Below are positions 27,583-36,047 of a stretch of DNA of 64,000 bases, piece after piece. The stretch comes from a virus: positions 62,001 to 126,000 of the IMG/VR virus record IMGVR_UViG_3300027985_001685; one strand, written 5' to 3'. Below the pieces are notes generated by a model. It ran no database searches and had not been told where the DNA came from. It saw nothing but the letters and a program-made list of their open reading frames with translations. The stretch's first letter is position 1; the number at the start of each line of letters is the position of its first letter. A program made the position numbers and the translations under genes.

Positions 27583-28320
27583 ATGAAATATTATATTTTA
27601 ATGTTAATATTAAGTCTCCCTTTATGTCTTTTTGCTAATTCTAGTTTTAATGTTAAAGATCTTGATAATTATGAATTAATAGAAAAAGTTAGAATTGTTA
27701 ATTATTCTTGTTTTTCTGATGATATGAAAAAATCATTGGGAGATGGATATTATATTACTATTGAAGCTGATTCTTATGAAGATGCTGTAAATGTTTTAAA
27801 ATTAAGAGCTCCAATGTTATTAAATAATTTTAATGCAACTGTAGCTATTCGTTCTAAAAATCATATTGTAGATATTGATGCTTTGGAGGTATCTACAATA
27901 AATTTTCCATCTGCAACATTGTTTGCTTGTGAAAATAAAAAAGCTGTTAGTGGCTTTTTTCCTTATAAGAAAAAAGAATTTGAATATAATTTGGATAGTA
28001 AAACTATTGAGAATATAAAATTAGCCAGATTAAAAGGGATATCTGTTTTAGTTTTAATTTATCCTATTGGATATACTTGTAATTCCTTATATGCAAATTT
28101 TATGAAAAGTATTTATCATAAAAAGCATAAAGGAGCAGTAGTTTCTATTGTTATTTCTAATGGTATTTATGATATTATTTGTACTAATTCAAATGAAAAA
28201 ATGTTTAAATTTGAATTACCTACTTATCTACGAAAAGGCTTACAAGCAATAAACTTTAATAATCTTTATAGACTTCCTTATATACAGACTTCCGAATTAA
28301 TTAAGAAAGTATTCCCTTAA
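27583..28320 (+). CDS. Secreted protein of unknown function
   Basis: 245 residues with a signal peptide (LMLILSLPLCLFANS) and probable cleavage after ALFA-like residues near 19. Mature part is mixed alpha/beta with four scattered cysteines. AGGGAGG upstream. Periplasmic location is likely; no family recognised. Confidence 0.5.
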   Translation: MKYYILMLILSLPLCLFANSSFNVKDLDNYELIEKVRIVNYSCFSDDMKKSLGDGYYITIEADSYEDAVNVLKLRAPMLLNNFNATVAIRSKNHIVDIDALEVSTINFPSATLFACENKKAVSGFFPYKKKEFEYNLDSKTIENIKLARLKGISVLVLIYPIGYTCNSLYANFMKSIYHKKHKGAVVSIVISNGIYDIICTNSNEKMFKFELPTYLRKGLQAINFNNLYRLPYIQTSELIKKVFP

Positions 28321-28328
28321 AATAAATA

Positions 28329-28346
28329 TTAAATAAAATATTTATG
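28329..28346 (+). promoter_or_regulatory. Recurrent phage promoter-like motif, copy 1
   Basis: TTAAATAAAATATTTATG, found again at 35069-35086 and 35281-35298 with one variable base. Here and at 35281 it lies 33-36 nt before a start codon. It may be recognised by a phage transcription factor or the phage polymerase. Confidence 0.4.
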
Positions 28347-28378
28347 ATTACTTTTTATTATACTACGGAGGGATAGCT

Positions 28379-28588
28379 ATGAAGGAAATCGTTATTTGTT
28401 GCAGAGAATCCTCAGTTAAATCTGATCTTGATGCTAAAGTTAATGTAGAAAAGAAATTTGTATGTATCCAGAAAGATAGGATTGTTTTTCATGGTATACC
28501 TATTGATTTTACTACTAAACGAGAAATGACTAAATGTACACATTGCAACAATAGAGGTTTTCTTTGTAAAGAATGTCTTACTTCGTGA
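28379..28588 (+). CDS. Small protein with C-terminal zinc site
   Basis: 69 residues, ending in CTHCNNRGFLCKEC, a four-cysteine knot like one half of a DnaJ-type zinc finger. GGAGGG upstream of ATG. The motif copy at 28329 lies 33 nt ahead, so this gene may be the first of a transcript. Confidence 0.5.
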   Translation: MKEIVICCRESSVKSDLDAKVNVEKKFVCIQKDRIVFHGIPIDFTTKREMTKCTHCNNRGFLCKECLTS

Positions 28589-28667
28589 CCTGTTTTATAT
28601 TTTTATTTTGTATCATTATGGAAGATGAGAAAAAGGAGTTAGTATGGAAGCTTTAAGGGAGGTGGTT

Positions 28668-28997
28668 ATGCACAGCTTTAATCAAGTCGTTGTTGTAGGT
28701 GGAGATCAAGAAAAAGTTGCTAAAATCACACGTGCTTTTATGGATTTTTCTAATGTTGTTATTCAATTTCCTAGTTTAGGAGAAACTTTATCTTCACTGT
28801 TTTCACACAGAGAAATGAGTAGATTTAATGTCATGGTTATTGCTGATCATGGCTTTAATAAAGAAGACATTGATTATGCTTTAGCTAATAATGTTAAAAT
28901 TATTTCTTTTGTAAGGTTATCTTTTCTTGATGATAAAGATTATAAGTGTTTAGATAAACTTTCAATTGATGATATTTCTGAATTAAAGGTTGCTTAA
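28668..28997 (+). CDS. Small Rossmann-like protein
   Basis: 109 residues from ATG 28668 (AGGGAGGTGG upstream); a start at 28644 is possible too. Sequence alternates strands and helices (FNQVVVVGGDQEKVAKITRA, FNVMVIADHGFNKEDIDYAL, VKIISFVRLSFLDD), suggesting a three-layer fold such as a receiver or Rossmann domain. VVVGGD resembles a nucleotide-binding loop but lacks a full motif. Confidence 0.5.
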   Translation: MHSFNQVVVVGGDQEKVAKITRAFMDFSNVVIQFPSLGETLSSLFSHREMSRFNVMVIADHGFNKEDIDYALANNVKIISFVRLSFLDDKDYKCLDKLSIDDISELKVA

Positions 28998-29031
28998 AAG
29001 AGATAATTTTCTTTTTAGACATTTTTTCAAG

Positions 29032-29107
29032 AATATAGTGGAGTTCGCAGTCTATTGGTTTTTTTAACTTCGACATTTAACCAGTAGATTATGAGCTCCA
29101 TTATATT
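29032..29107 (+). ncRNA. Long imperfect hairpin in intergenic gap
   Basis: AATATAGTGGAG (29032-29043) pairs with CTCCATTATATT (29096-29107); further in, TCTATTGGTT (29051-29060) pairs with AACCAGTAGA. The 3' arm runs into ATTTTT, so it may be a terminator, or a small structured RNA before the next gene. Confidence 0.5.
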
Positions 29108-29148
29108 TTTATTCAATAAAATCCTTAACAATAACAAAAGGATATCGT

Positions 29149-30177
29149 ATGAATTTTCAAGCTAAATTTCAATTAATCGACGATACTTTTGAACATTTTA
29201 TTTCTGATCTTAAAGAAATTAGAAGAAATGATAACTTCTTTAATATCTATTGTAATTCAAGAGAAACTAATCAATATGTTGAAAATAAAGTATGTTCAGA
29301 TATTCGTCCAGATTGTTATTATTTAGAATTTTATCATAACAATTCTGTTATAGGAAATCCTATTGATCTTTGTTATTCTAGTAACGATGAATTTAAAAGA
29401 GTGGGTGAACCTGTTACTTTTTTATCTGAAACAGCTTTAGCTACTGCTGTTGCAGAAAAACATAATGGTAATTCTTTGGTTATTATTCATCGTTTTACTA
29501 TGAGATATATGTTTTTTAAATGTATTTATGATCGTTTAAAACAAATTGCTTTTAAACGAAGTTCTTACAAAACTATATCAGGAATGAGACCAAATACTTA
29601 TCTTATTATTAGAGATTTAAGTAAATTGTTTCAAAGGTTTTTTCTACTTAATGCTAATAGAGAAAATTTTCTTAAAAAAATGTCTAATAGAATTCAATTT
29701 GTTCCTTTCAAATGTAGAATTAAAGATAATTCTTATTTTTTTAACAACATTGCTAATTTTTCTATTGATAATTCAATGTTATGGGGTTTTCGTGCTTCCT
29801 TTAAAAAGGGAGATCCTAATCCTCAATTTGAAGAACATGTTAATGATTCTGGTGTTCTTGCTGATTGTTTAGATTGGGATAACGTTATTTTGGATAAAGA
29901 TCGTTTACTTTGGTATTGTAATGAACTTAATTTAACTTTGGCACCTTCTGGAGCTGAATCTGTAAATAAAGGTTATGTTGTATTACAGGATGAAAGTAAT
30001 TATGAATCTTTATTGTGCGGTAATTCTATTACTGATAAAGGAAGTCATTTACATTATACAATGTTTGATGATCCTTCTAAAACTGTTGCTAGGGAACAGA
30101 CTCATCAAACAACTGATGGTGCCTATCTTGATAATATTGATTTATCTTTTGATTTTGAAGTTTTAAATAAAAACTAG
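29149..30177 (+). CDS. Unknown protein paired with RNA polymerase-like gene
   Basis: 342 residues, soluble, aromatic- and Asn-rich, with no motif I recognise. It ends 9 nt before the 937-residue polymerase-like gene, with matching AT-rich codon use, so the two are probably co-expressed and may be partners. AAAGGAT upstream of ATG. Possible roles include a transcription factor or accessory subunit; this is inference from position. Confidence 0.5.
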   Translation: MNFQAKFQLIDDTFEHFISDLKEIRRNDNFFNIYCNSRETNQYVENKVCSDIRPDCYYLEFYHNNSVIGNPIDLCYSSNDEFKRVGEPVTFLSETALATAVAEKHNGNSLVIIHRFTMRYMFFKCIYDRLKQIAFKRSSYKTISGMRPNTYLIIRDLSKLFQRFFLLNANRENFLKKMSNRIQFVPFKCRIKDNSYFFNNIANFSIDNSMLWGFRASFKKGDPNPQFEEHVNDSGVLADCLDWDNVILDKDRLLWYCNELNLTLAPSGAESVNKGYVVLQDESNYESLLCGNSITDKGSHLHYTMFDDPSKTVAREQTHQTTDGAYLDNIDLSFDFEVLNKN

Positions 30178-30186
30178 GAGTATTTT

Positions 30187-33000
30187 ATGGATAATGCAAG
30201 AAAAATAGATGTTTCTAGAAATTATTTAAGCTATGATTCTGGTAAAATCCATCAAAAAGATCCTAATGTTAACAACGCTGTAGTTGTGTATTATCAAAGT
30301 GGGGTTGATGTTACTTATTCATTTGATGATTTTTTATCTTTAAATGATGAAGAAAAGATGAGTTTTGTTGAACAACTCCATGGTGTTGATTGTCATATTA
30401 TGGGAAGGAATTCTTTTTGCAATAGAACTGTTGTTTTTAAAAGAAAAGAGGTTTTACCTATTTTTGCTGAATCATTGTTTAATTCTTTTGCTGAAAATTT
30501 AGCTGATAAAGATTTTGTTTGGCCTAAAAGTGAACCTGTTGGTGTTTATGCCAAGTGTGAATGTGGCTCATTGTCATATCCTGCAATTATAAATGGTGAT
30601 ATGGATGAAACCGTTGCACTTGATTATGATTTAAAACCAGATCATAGTCATTGGTATTGTCCTGCTTGTGATTCTTTTCATGATACTGAAGGTACATTGC
30701 AATATCTTGCTTCAAGATATAATTCAGTTAAAGAAGTTTTTGTTACAGCTATCCCTTTTGATATTAATGATCCTGGTATTACTCTTAATTTAGGCCTTAA
30801 GGTTAAAATTCAAGTTTCTCGTGGTATTTCTGAATCTGGAGCGAAAGGAATTGTTGTTCCTTATAAAGACAGTATGTTGGGTAAAGTTAGAGGAACTGTT
30901 GAAAATTTTGAAATTGATGAAAAATTGGATATTAATTTACCTGTGCATTTAGCTGTACCTTATGGTGCTATGAAAGGAAAAGGTGCAGGTATTGCTTTAA
31001 ATGCTATTCGTTTAAGTAATGCTGTGTTTGGTACATTTGTTTGTCCTAATGAAATATACAAAAGTAATGGCAACTTAGACGTATTAAATGTAAAAATGAA
31101 TAAAATTCATAAAGGAGTTTGGACGCGTCAAGTTGTAACTAAAACTGGTTTTCAAATTGTACAATCTGAAGTTTGGTTTGGTTTGGAAGATTTAATTGTT
31201 ACTGAGTTTAATGATGAATTTAGTAGGGCTAAGACTGACTTAGAATCAGTTGATTTATCTCCAGTTCAAAGTTTATTTTATCAAGTTTATGGTCTATCTA
31301 AATTAGATGATATGTTACGAAAATGTTCAATTAAAGGATATGAACAAAATGGTGATTTTTTTCACCATTTAATTAAAACGGCTATTGGTGGATTTTCAGA
31401 TAATTATTCAAAGTATAATTTTGAAAATTTCTTTAAAAATCCTAGAATGCTGGAACTATTTAATGTTAAGCATCCAAATGCACGTTTTAATTATGCTTTG
31501 AATTTACCTTTACCTTCATGGCAAAATCTTATTAGATATCATCCGTATTTTTCTCATGATTTTTTTAAGAAGGGTGTTGTTTTTGAAGATGTTGAAAAAG
31601 GTAAACTATATGTACTTCCACCTTCTGGGATAATTGTACACTTAGTTAGTCAAGGCCGTCTTAATGACATTTATATTGGTGAACTTATATTGAAAATTCT
31701 AGATCTTTTTACTGCTATTTGGGCTAAAAAGAAATTGATAAATTCACCATCCAATGTCAGATTTTTTATTGATGATATTAGAAAGTTTTTTGAGAATGGA
31801 ATTCAACAGAAAAGTTCTGCTTTATTAAGAGGAAAGAAAGGTTATTTTACTCTTTCAATGAGACAGACATTGAATGGATTTCAAGCTAAGAGTTTTACTT
31901 CAAATTTAGTTCCACCTTATACAGCTGTTATAGTTAAAAAATCTTTTTGGTTTAAAAAGAATAAGTCTGTTTTAGGTGAATCTGAAATTTATGGACCTTT
32001 GCATCGTGATCCTTGTTTGTTTCCTTCTCAAGGTGATAATATTCATCGATTGTGGTCAGTTGAAGATTTTGATAAATATCTTAAGGAAAGATATAATGTT
32101 TCTTTCAAAGAAATTTATGGAAATTTTACTGGTATTATTTTAAATCCGATAAATACTATTCTCCATCATCAAATGGATTCTGACGGAGATTTAGTTCGTG
32201 TAGCTGTACCTTTTGATAAAGAGTCTCAAGATGAACTAAAAAGAATTTATGATTTACGAAAAGATTTTTCTTTCTTTAAAGGAACTGAAAGTTTAGTGGC
32301 TAAGTATTTTTCTGAAGTTAATAATAATTGGTTATGGGACTATTTTGTTGGTGAATGTCAAAAAGCTGATGAAAAATCTTATTTTCCAACTTTAAAAGTA
32401 AGTGCTCAAACTACTTCTTCTAGAAATTTAATGATTATTAAATCTGCAAATAAAAAAGAAGATATTGGTCCAATTACTAAAAGTATGTGGTCTATTCATG
32501 CTTTAGCATTTTCTTTATTAGCTAGAAAAGTATTAACATTGCAAGAAGTTATTTATATTGTTGCTACTTATCAAGCAATTATTGTTCAACAAGGAACAGT
32601 TAGATCTTTAAAGGCTTCGCTTGATTTAACACAATGTAATTTGAGTCCTCTTGCTCAAAATGTAATTTCTAATACTGATGCTACTAAAACTGTTAGGGAG
32701 TTATTGAAAGAAGAATTAGATCATAGGAATTTAGGTTTTGTTTTTCCTGCAATGGAAAAACTATTGGATTATTGGAACAATTTATTAACTTTGAGAAAAC
32801 AGTTAAGAGAAAATGATCCTAATGCTGAAATTCCTGAAATGAGATGGAATGATTTAATTGTTCAAGTTATCTATGGTGCAAAAAGTGATAAATTTACAAT
32901 TTATGATTTAAAGAAATATGCACCAAGATTTGTTCATGAAAAAACTCCAGAACTTCATTTGATGAAAGATTTATTGAAAGAAATTGTTAGTATATCTTAG
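30187..33000 (+). CDS. QDE-1/YonO-like two-barrel RNA polymerase candidate
   Basis: 937 residues. Key evidence is PLHRDPCLFPSQGDNIHR followed about 40 residues later by HQMDSDGDLVRVAVP: D664, D666 and D668 form the DxDGD metal-binding loop of the double-psi beta-barrel polymerases, and R-x-PC-x-x-P...GD(N)I matches the conserved element before it in QDE-1/YonO-type enzymes. An N-terminal zinc site is likely (CECG near 119, CPAC near 157). Upstream PYGAMKGKGAGIALNA may belong to the first barrel. It could transcribe phage genes from phage promoters (see motif copies at 28329, 35069, 35281). Length exceeds YonO; only sequence pattern supports the call. Confidence 0.62.
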   Translation: MDNARKIDVSRNYLSYDSGKIHQKDPNVNNAVVVYYQSGVDVTYSFDDFLSLNDEEKMSFVEQLHGVDCHIMGRNSFCNRTVVFKRKEVLPIFAESLFNSFAENLADKDFVWPKSEPVGVYAKCECGSLSYPAIINGDMDETVALDYDLKPDHSHWYCPACDSFHDTEGTLQYLASRYNSVKEVFVTAIPFDINDPGITLNLGLKVKIQVSRGISESGAKGIVVPYKDSMLGKVRGTVENFEIDEKLDINLPVHLAVPYGAMKGKGAGIALNAIRLSNAVFGTFVCPNEIYKSNGNLDVLNVKMNKIHKGVWTRQVVTKTGFQIVQSEVWFGLEDLIVTEFNDEFSRAKTDLESVDLSPVQSLFYQVYGLSKLDDMLRKCSIKGYEQNGDFFHHLIKTAIGGFSDNYSKYNFENFFKNPRMLELFNVKHPNARFNYALNLPLPSWQNLIRYHPYFSHDFFKKGVVFEDVEKGKLYVLPPSGIIVHLVSQGRLNDIYIGELILKILDLFTAIWAKKKLINSPSNVRFFIDDIRKFFENGIQQKSSALLRGKKGYFTLSMRQTLNGFQAKSFTSNLVPPYTAVIVKKSFWFKKNKSVLGESEIYGPLHRDPCLFPSQGDNIHRLWSVEDFDKYLKERYNVSFKEIYGNFTGIILNPINTILHHQMDSDGDLVRVAVPFDKESQDELKRIYDLRKDFSFFKGTESLVAKYFSEVNNNWLWDYFVGECQKADEKSYFPTLKVSAQTTSSRNLMIIKSANKKEDIGPITKSMWSIHALAFSLLARKVLTLQEVIYIVATYQAIIVQQGTVRSLKASLDLTQCNLSPLAQNVISNTDATKTVRELLKEELDHRNLGFVFPAMEKLLDYWNNLLTLRKQLRENDPNAEIPEMRWNDLIVQVIYGAKSDKFTIYDLKKYAPRFVHEKTPELHLMKDLLKEIVSIS

Positions 33001-33006
33001 TAAAAG

Positions 33007-33038
33007 TTGGCCCTTCCACTTTATTGTGGAGGGGCTAA
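33007..33038 (+). terminator. 13-bp hairpin after polymerase gene
   Basis: TTGGCCCTTCCAC (33007-33019) pairs with GTGGAGGGGCTAA (33026-33038), loop TTTATT. There is no T tract, so it may stabilise the mRNA 3' end or act as a pause rather than a classic terminator. Confidence 0.5.
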
Positions 33039-33052
33039 TACGTGAGGTTTTT

Positions 33053-33496
33053 ATGGCTTGGTATCATACGAATAAATGTTCATGTCCAGTAGGAAATTGT
33101 GATTGTCATGAAGAAACCACAATTAGATTGCCTTTTGAAAATGATTTGGATTCTTTAGAAAGGATTTACAATTCCTTGAAAAAAGATCATAAAATGATTA
33201 TTGAAAAAATTTCTAAAAAAGAAGAATTCTTGATAAAGGAAGAAAGGAGAATTAGGCAATTAAAGCCAAATGTTTTACAAAAGTTAATTGAAGATCTGAA
33301 AGTAAATAAGGCTATTTTAGGTAAAGAAGTAAAAGATTTAACAAAAAGTTATAATTCTGTTGTTAAAGCTTTAGTTTTTTTACTTAAAAGAAAATCGTTA
33401 TCTGGAGATGAATTAGCAATTTTACTTGAATGTTATGAAGAAGTTGATGATGAAGATTTGTATGTTACTTTTAAAGAGAATCTTAAGAAGAAATAA
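33053..33496 (+). CDS. Coiled-coil protein with N-terminal Cys cluster
   Basis: 147 residues from ATG 33053 (GTGAGG upstream). N-terminus has CSCPVGNCDCH, a tight metal-binding cluster, followed by a long coiled coil (residues 35-110). The longer frame from 32984 runs through the hairpin and is unlikely. Function unknown. Confidence 0.5.
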   Translation: MAWYHTNKCSCPVGNCDCHEETTIRLPFENDLDSLERIYNSLKKDHKMIIEKISKKEEFLIKEERRIRQLKPNVLQKLIEDLKVNKAILGKEVKDLTKSYNSVVKALVFLLKRKSLSGDELAILLECYEEVDDEDLYVTFKENLKKK

Positions 33497-33507
33497 CTGG
33501 AGAATTT

Positions 33508-33993
33508 ATGGTTATTGCATTTACTGGTCATAGACCTAACAGAATTCCTAGTGATATTGTTTGTAAAAGTGCTATTCTTCGTTCATTAAAGGAATATAAT
33601 GTTAATTTTATGACTGATGTTTTTCATGTAGGTGGCTGTCCAGGATTTGATACTTATGTTCTTGAGGTACTTATTGAAAACAATGTTCCTTATAGTCATA
33701 TTTGTCTCTTTGTTCCATTTCCTAATTTTGAAAAATATGCCACAAGAAATAATGATGAAAATATAAGAGCTAATAATCTTAATTTGAAGGTTATTTCTGA
33801 AGGTTGTCAATTTAATGTTTCAGGAGGAAATTCAGGAACATTTGGTCAAAAATGTTATAGAAGAAACATTGCTTTATGTGAAAATGCAGATGTTTTGTTT
33901 ACTAATCTATCATCAAATAAAGGTGGAACTGCTAATACTGTTAATTTAGCTAAAAATCATTTTAAAATTCCTGTTATTAACATTCATTGTTAA
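33508..33993 (+). CDS. SLOG-family nucleotide-binding protein
   Basis: 161 residues. Begins MVIAFTGHRPNRIP, the N-terminal signature of YpsA/DUF1273-type SLOG proteins, followed by VGGCPGFDTYVLEVLIENN (glycine-rich nucleotide loop and acidic residue) and C-terminal NKGGTANTVNLAKN. SLOG proteins bind or cleave nucleotide-derived ligands, and several work in defence or counter-defence signalling. Here it may sense or remove a nucleotide signal; ligand unknown. Confidence 0.65.
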   Translation: MVIAFTGHRPNRIPSDIVCKSAILRSLKEYNVNFMTDVFHVGGCPGFDTYVLEVLIENNVPYSHICLFVPFPNFEKYATRNNDENIRANNLNLKVISEGCQFNVSGGNSGTFGQKCYRRNIALCENADVLFTNLSSNKGGTANTVNLAKNHFKIPVINIHC

Positions 33994-34010
33994 TTTTTTA
34001 AGGAGGATGT

Positions 34011-34505
34011 ATGTTATATGATTTGGAAAGAGGATGTGCTTTAATTGATCCTGATGATTTAAAAGATGAGAATGATCTTTGGGGCGCTTTTATTAGAGCC
34101 AATAGTCATAAGGCTACTCAAGATGCTGTTTTTAGAAGGTTAAATAAATTTATTGATTCTCTTCAACCATCGGAATCTTCTAATTTAGTTTGGACTAGAT
34201 TGGCTAAAGAAATAGGAGATATGAGTGATAACTCAAAATCTGATATTTCTATTGTTGAAGAAGCTATTGCTCGGGCAGTAGGTAGAAATGATAGTAATTT
34301 TTTAAAATTAGCAGGTCTTTTGTTTATGATTACTATTGCTGAAAGAAAAGAAACTTGGCTATCAGCTAAAACAAAAGAAAATGAAAGATATGATCCTATT
34401 ACTGGTAAGGAGATTGCTTGGCGATCATATTGGATCAATGAAAACTTTAAGAAAAATGTTGATTTATCTGGCTTAAGTAAAAAATTTAAAGTTAAAACTA
34501 AGTAG
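34011..34505 (+). CDS. Unknown soluble protein
   Basis: 164 residues, helical, with AAGGAGG upstream. Contains LWGAFIRANSHKATQDAVFRRL and ERKETWLSAKTKENERYDP. No motif recognised. It sits between the SLOG gene and the helix-turn-helix gene. Confidence 0.5.
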   Translation: MLYDLERGCALIDPDDLKDENDLWGAFIRANSHKATQDAVFRRLNKFIDSLQPSESSNLVWTRLAKEIGDMSDNSKSDISIVEEAIARAVGRNDSNFLKLAGLLFMITIAERKETWLSAKTKENERYDPITGKEIAWRSYWINENFKKNVDLSGLSKKFKVKTK

Positions 34506-34521
34506 TTTTAAGGAGGATTTT

Positions 34522-34917
34522 TTGTTTATGAAAGTATTATCTAAAGAAGAGGAGAGTTTTATGCCATCTGAAAAAAAAGGGAAAAAGAAAACAAAGTACT
34601 CTGATAGTAAGAGGCAAGCTGTTTTTAGAAAGTTAAAGAAAGGAATTTCTCTTAAACTTATTTCTAAGGAAATGAATATTCCTTATGGTACTTTGATTTC
34701 TTGGAATAAAAAGTATAGACAATCTGTACTTCAAAGAACAAAGTCAAAAGTTAAAACTAAGAAAAATGTTCAATCAACTCTTGTCGCTGAATCTAAGCCA
34801 AGAAGAAGTGCTGAAACTGTTGAATTAACTCTTAGAAATCGTGCTCTTGAAGAAGAAAATGCAATTTTAAGAAAATTGGTTATTGATCAAATTATTGAAT
34901 TTAAAGCTATTAAGTAA
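34522..34917 (+). CDS. Helix-turn-helix plus leucine-zipper protein
   Basis: 131 residues from TTG 34522 (AAGGAGG seven nt upstream); ATG 34528 is an alternative. Residues about 25-70 form a homeodomain-like HTH (KRQAVFRKLKKGISLKLISK then IPYGTLISWNKKYR), followed by a basic linker and a C-terminal zipper (LRNRALEEENAILRKLVIDQ). The layout equals OrfA of IS3-family elements, but no OrfB or inverted repeats follow, so it is more likely a phage DNA-binding regulator. Confidence 0.55.
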   Translation: MFMKVLSKEEESFMPSEKKGKKKTKYSDSKRQAVFRKLKKGISLKLISKEMNIPYGTLISWNKKYRQSVLQRTKSKVKTKKNVQSTLVAESKPRRSAETVELTLRNRALEEENAILRKLVIDQIIEFKAIK

Positions 34918-35068
34918 TATTCAATTATTTTGGGCCTGTCTTTTGATGGGCCCAATCAATAAAACCCTTACAATAAAATTAACTTCATATTTTATTTATA
35001 AATCAAGATAGTTTTTAAATAAATTAGGAAAATATTTAACTGACAAGCTCTGTCTTAATAATACATTT

Positions 35069-35086
35069 TTAAATAAAATTTTTATG
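35069..35086 (+). promoter_or_regulatory. Recurrent phage promoter-like motif, copy 2
   Basis: TTAAATAAAATTTTTATG, differing from copies 1 and 3 at one base. No open frame starts directly downstream; it may drive a small RNA or the gene at 35334 with a long leader. Confidence 0.35.
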
Positions 35087-35210
35087 GCTTTTTACTCTTT
35101 TTTAAAAGAGTAATTGCTACAATAAATAAATAATCTTTTACTTAATTCGTAGGCTCTGTCTTACTTATTAAGTAAAACTTTATGCAAAAAACTTATAATT
35201 TAGTTTCTTC

Positions 35211-35269
35211 AGTAACGCCTCTGACTTTTGACTTCGACTAATTAGTCTCAAGTAACGCCTCTGACTTTT
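35211..35269 (+). repeat. 19-nt direct repeat, two copies 40 nt apart
   Basis: AGTAACGCCTCTGACTTTT occurs at 35211-35229 and 35251-35269, with palindrome GACTAATTAGTC in between (35235-35246). Its core CTCTGACTT resembles CTCTGTCTT at 35048 and 35154. Candidate operator or iteron set. Confidence 0.6.
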
Positions 35270-35280
35270 TCTATTAATCT

Positions 35281-35298
35281 TTAAATAAAATATTTATG
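35281..35298 (+). promoter_or_regulatory. Recurrent phage promoter-like motif, copy 3
   Basis: TTAAATAAAATATTTATG, identical to copy 1, 36 nt before the start codon of the gene at 35334. Confidence 0.4.
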
Positions 35299-35333
35299 AC
35301 GCTTAAACTTACAATTAACTTTAGGAGGTTTTT

Positions 35334-35777
35334 ATGCTTAAGCACCAACAAAAATGTGTATTCAATCTGTTTGTTAAAGACACAACAGTAGAGAAAGAGT
35401 TTGACAGAAAAGACGAAAAAGGTGAAGTCGTAGGAAAATCTACATCTTATTATTTAAGGGGATACATGATCCCTGAAGACGGAACAACAAATCATTCTGA
35501 TCTAATTCAAACTGAAATGGCTCTAACTTTAAGTAGAAATTATGGCCTTAAAAACTTGCTTGATGTTCAAGGTCTTTTGATGGCAAATCTAAATGACCTA
35601 CAAGAAGGCAAGAAGTTCTTGAAAGTTACTGCCTATATGGCACCACGTGTAACTAAAGATGGTAGCAATGTTTACTATTCAGCTTGGCTTCATGATGCAG
35701 AGATTATCACCCCTGTAGATGAAGACGCTAAGCAGCTAGAAGAAATTGCTAAGAACTTTAAAGAAATTTTAGTCTAG
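35334..35777 (+). CDS. Unknown protein, likely well expressed
   Basis: 147 residues with AGGAGG upstream, a promoter-like motif 36 nt ahead and a terminator directly after, so it is a single-gene transcript. GC-richer codons than neighbours. Beta-rich pattern (KCVFNLFVKDTTVEKEF, TSYYLRGYMIPED, KFLKVTAYMAPRVT, YYSAWLHDAEIIT) could be an OB fold, but I see no decisive motif. A second single-strand binding protein is one possibility. Confidence 0.5.
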   Translation: MLKHQQKCVFNLFVKDTTVEKEFDRKDEKGEVVGKSTSYYLRGYMIPEDGTTNHSDLIQTEMALTLSRNYGLKNLLDVQGLLMANLNDLQEGKKFLKVTAYMAPRVTKDGSNVYYSAWLHDAEIITPVDEDAKQLEEIAKNFKEILV

Positions 35778-35786
35778 TTTTTTAAT

Positions 35787-35810
35787 GGCCCTCGTTGTGG
35801 GGGCCTTTTA
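35787..35810 (+). terminator. Rho-independent terminator
   Basis: GGCCCT (35787-35792) pairs with GGGGCC (35800-35805), followed by TTTT. It closes the transcript of 35334-35777. Confidence 0.75.
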
Positions 35811-35825
35811 AGCAAGGAGAGCTTT

Positions 35826-36047
35826 ATGAAGTCTGCGCGTTTTATTGAGATCTTAGGTGAACAGTTTAAGTCAAATGAAGAAGAAAGGCACAAGCTAAAG
35901 GTGGCTGGTGTGTCTAATAACAAAATTGAAATTGCGGCCGGTTTAAAAAGAGACCATCCAGTTCTCTCTAATTGGTCATTAAATGAAGTAGTTAACATTT
36001 ATTCTGGGGAGGAATTCAATGTTCGTGTTAAAAAAAATAAAAAATAA
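35826..36047 (+). CDS. Small unknown protein
   Basis: 73 residues with AAGGAG upstream. Charged helical N-terminus (KSARFIEILGEQFKSNEEER) and basic C-terminus (RVKKNKK). Overlaps the next gene by 29 nt. No motif recognised. Confidence 0.45.
   Translation: MKSARFIEILGEQFKSNEEERHKLKVAGVSNNKIEIAAGLKRDHPVLSNWSLNEVVNIYSGEEFNVRVKKNKK

Larger units (their letters stand above)
34918..35333 (+). promoter_or_regulatory. Long AT-rich intergenic region with repeats and hairpins
   Basis: 416 nt without a gene. It starts with hairpin TTGGGCC/GGCCCAA (about 34931-34953). The word CTCTGWCTT occurs four times (35048, 35154, 35219, 35259), and two promoter-like motifs lie at 35069 and 35281. Small hairpins TTACTCTTTT/AAAAGAGTAA (35091-35112) and TTACTT/AAGTAA (35161-35175) are present. 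Candidate functions are a control region or replication origin with iterons. Confidence 0.5.

Noticed and set aside
34522-34917. IS3-type transposase OrfA, marking an insertion sequence
   Set aside because: No OrfB, no terminal inverted repeats or target duplication; a helix-turn-helix regulator is simpler.
34918-35333. CRISPR array
   Set aside because: Repeats are few, unequal in spacing and only partly identical; no cas genes in the window.
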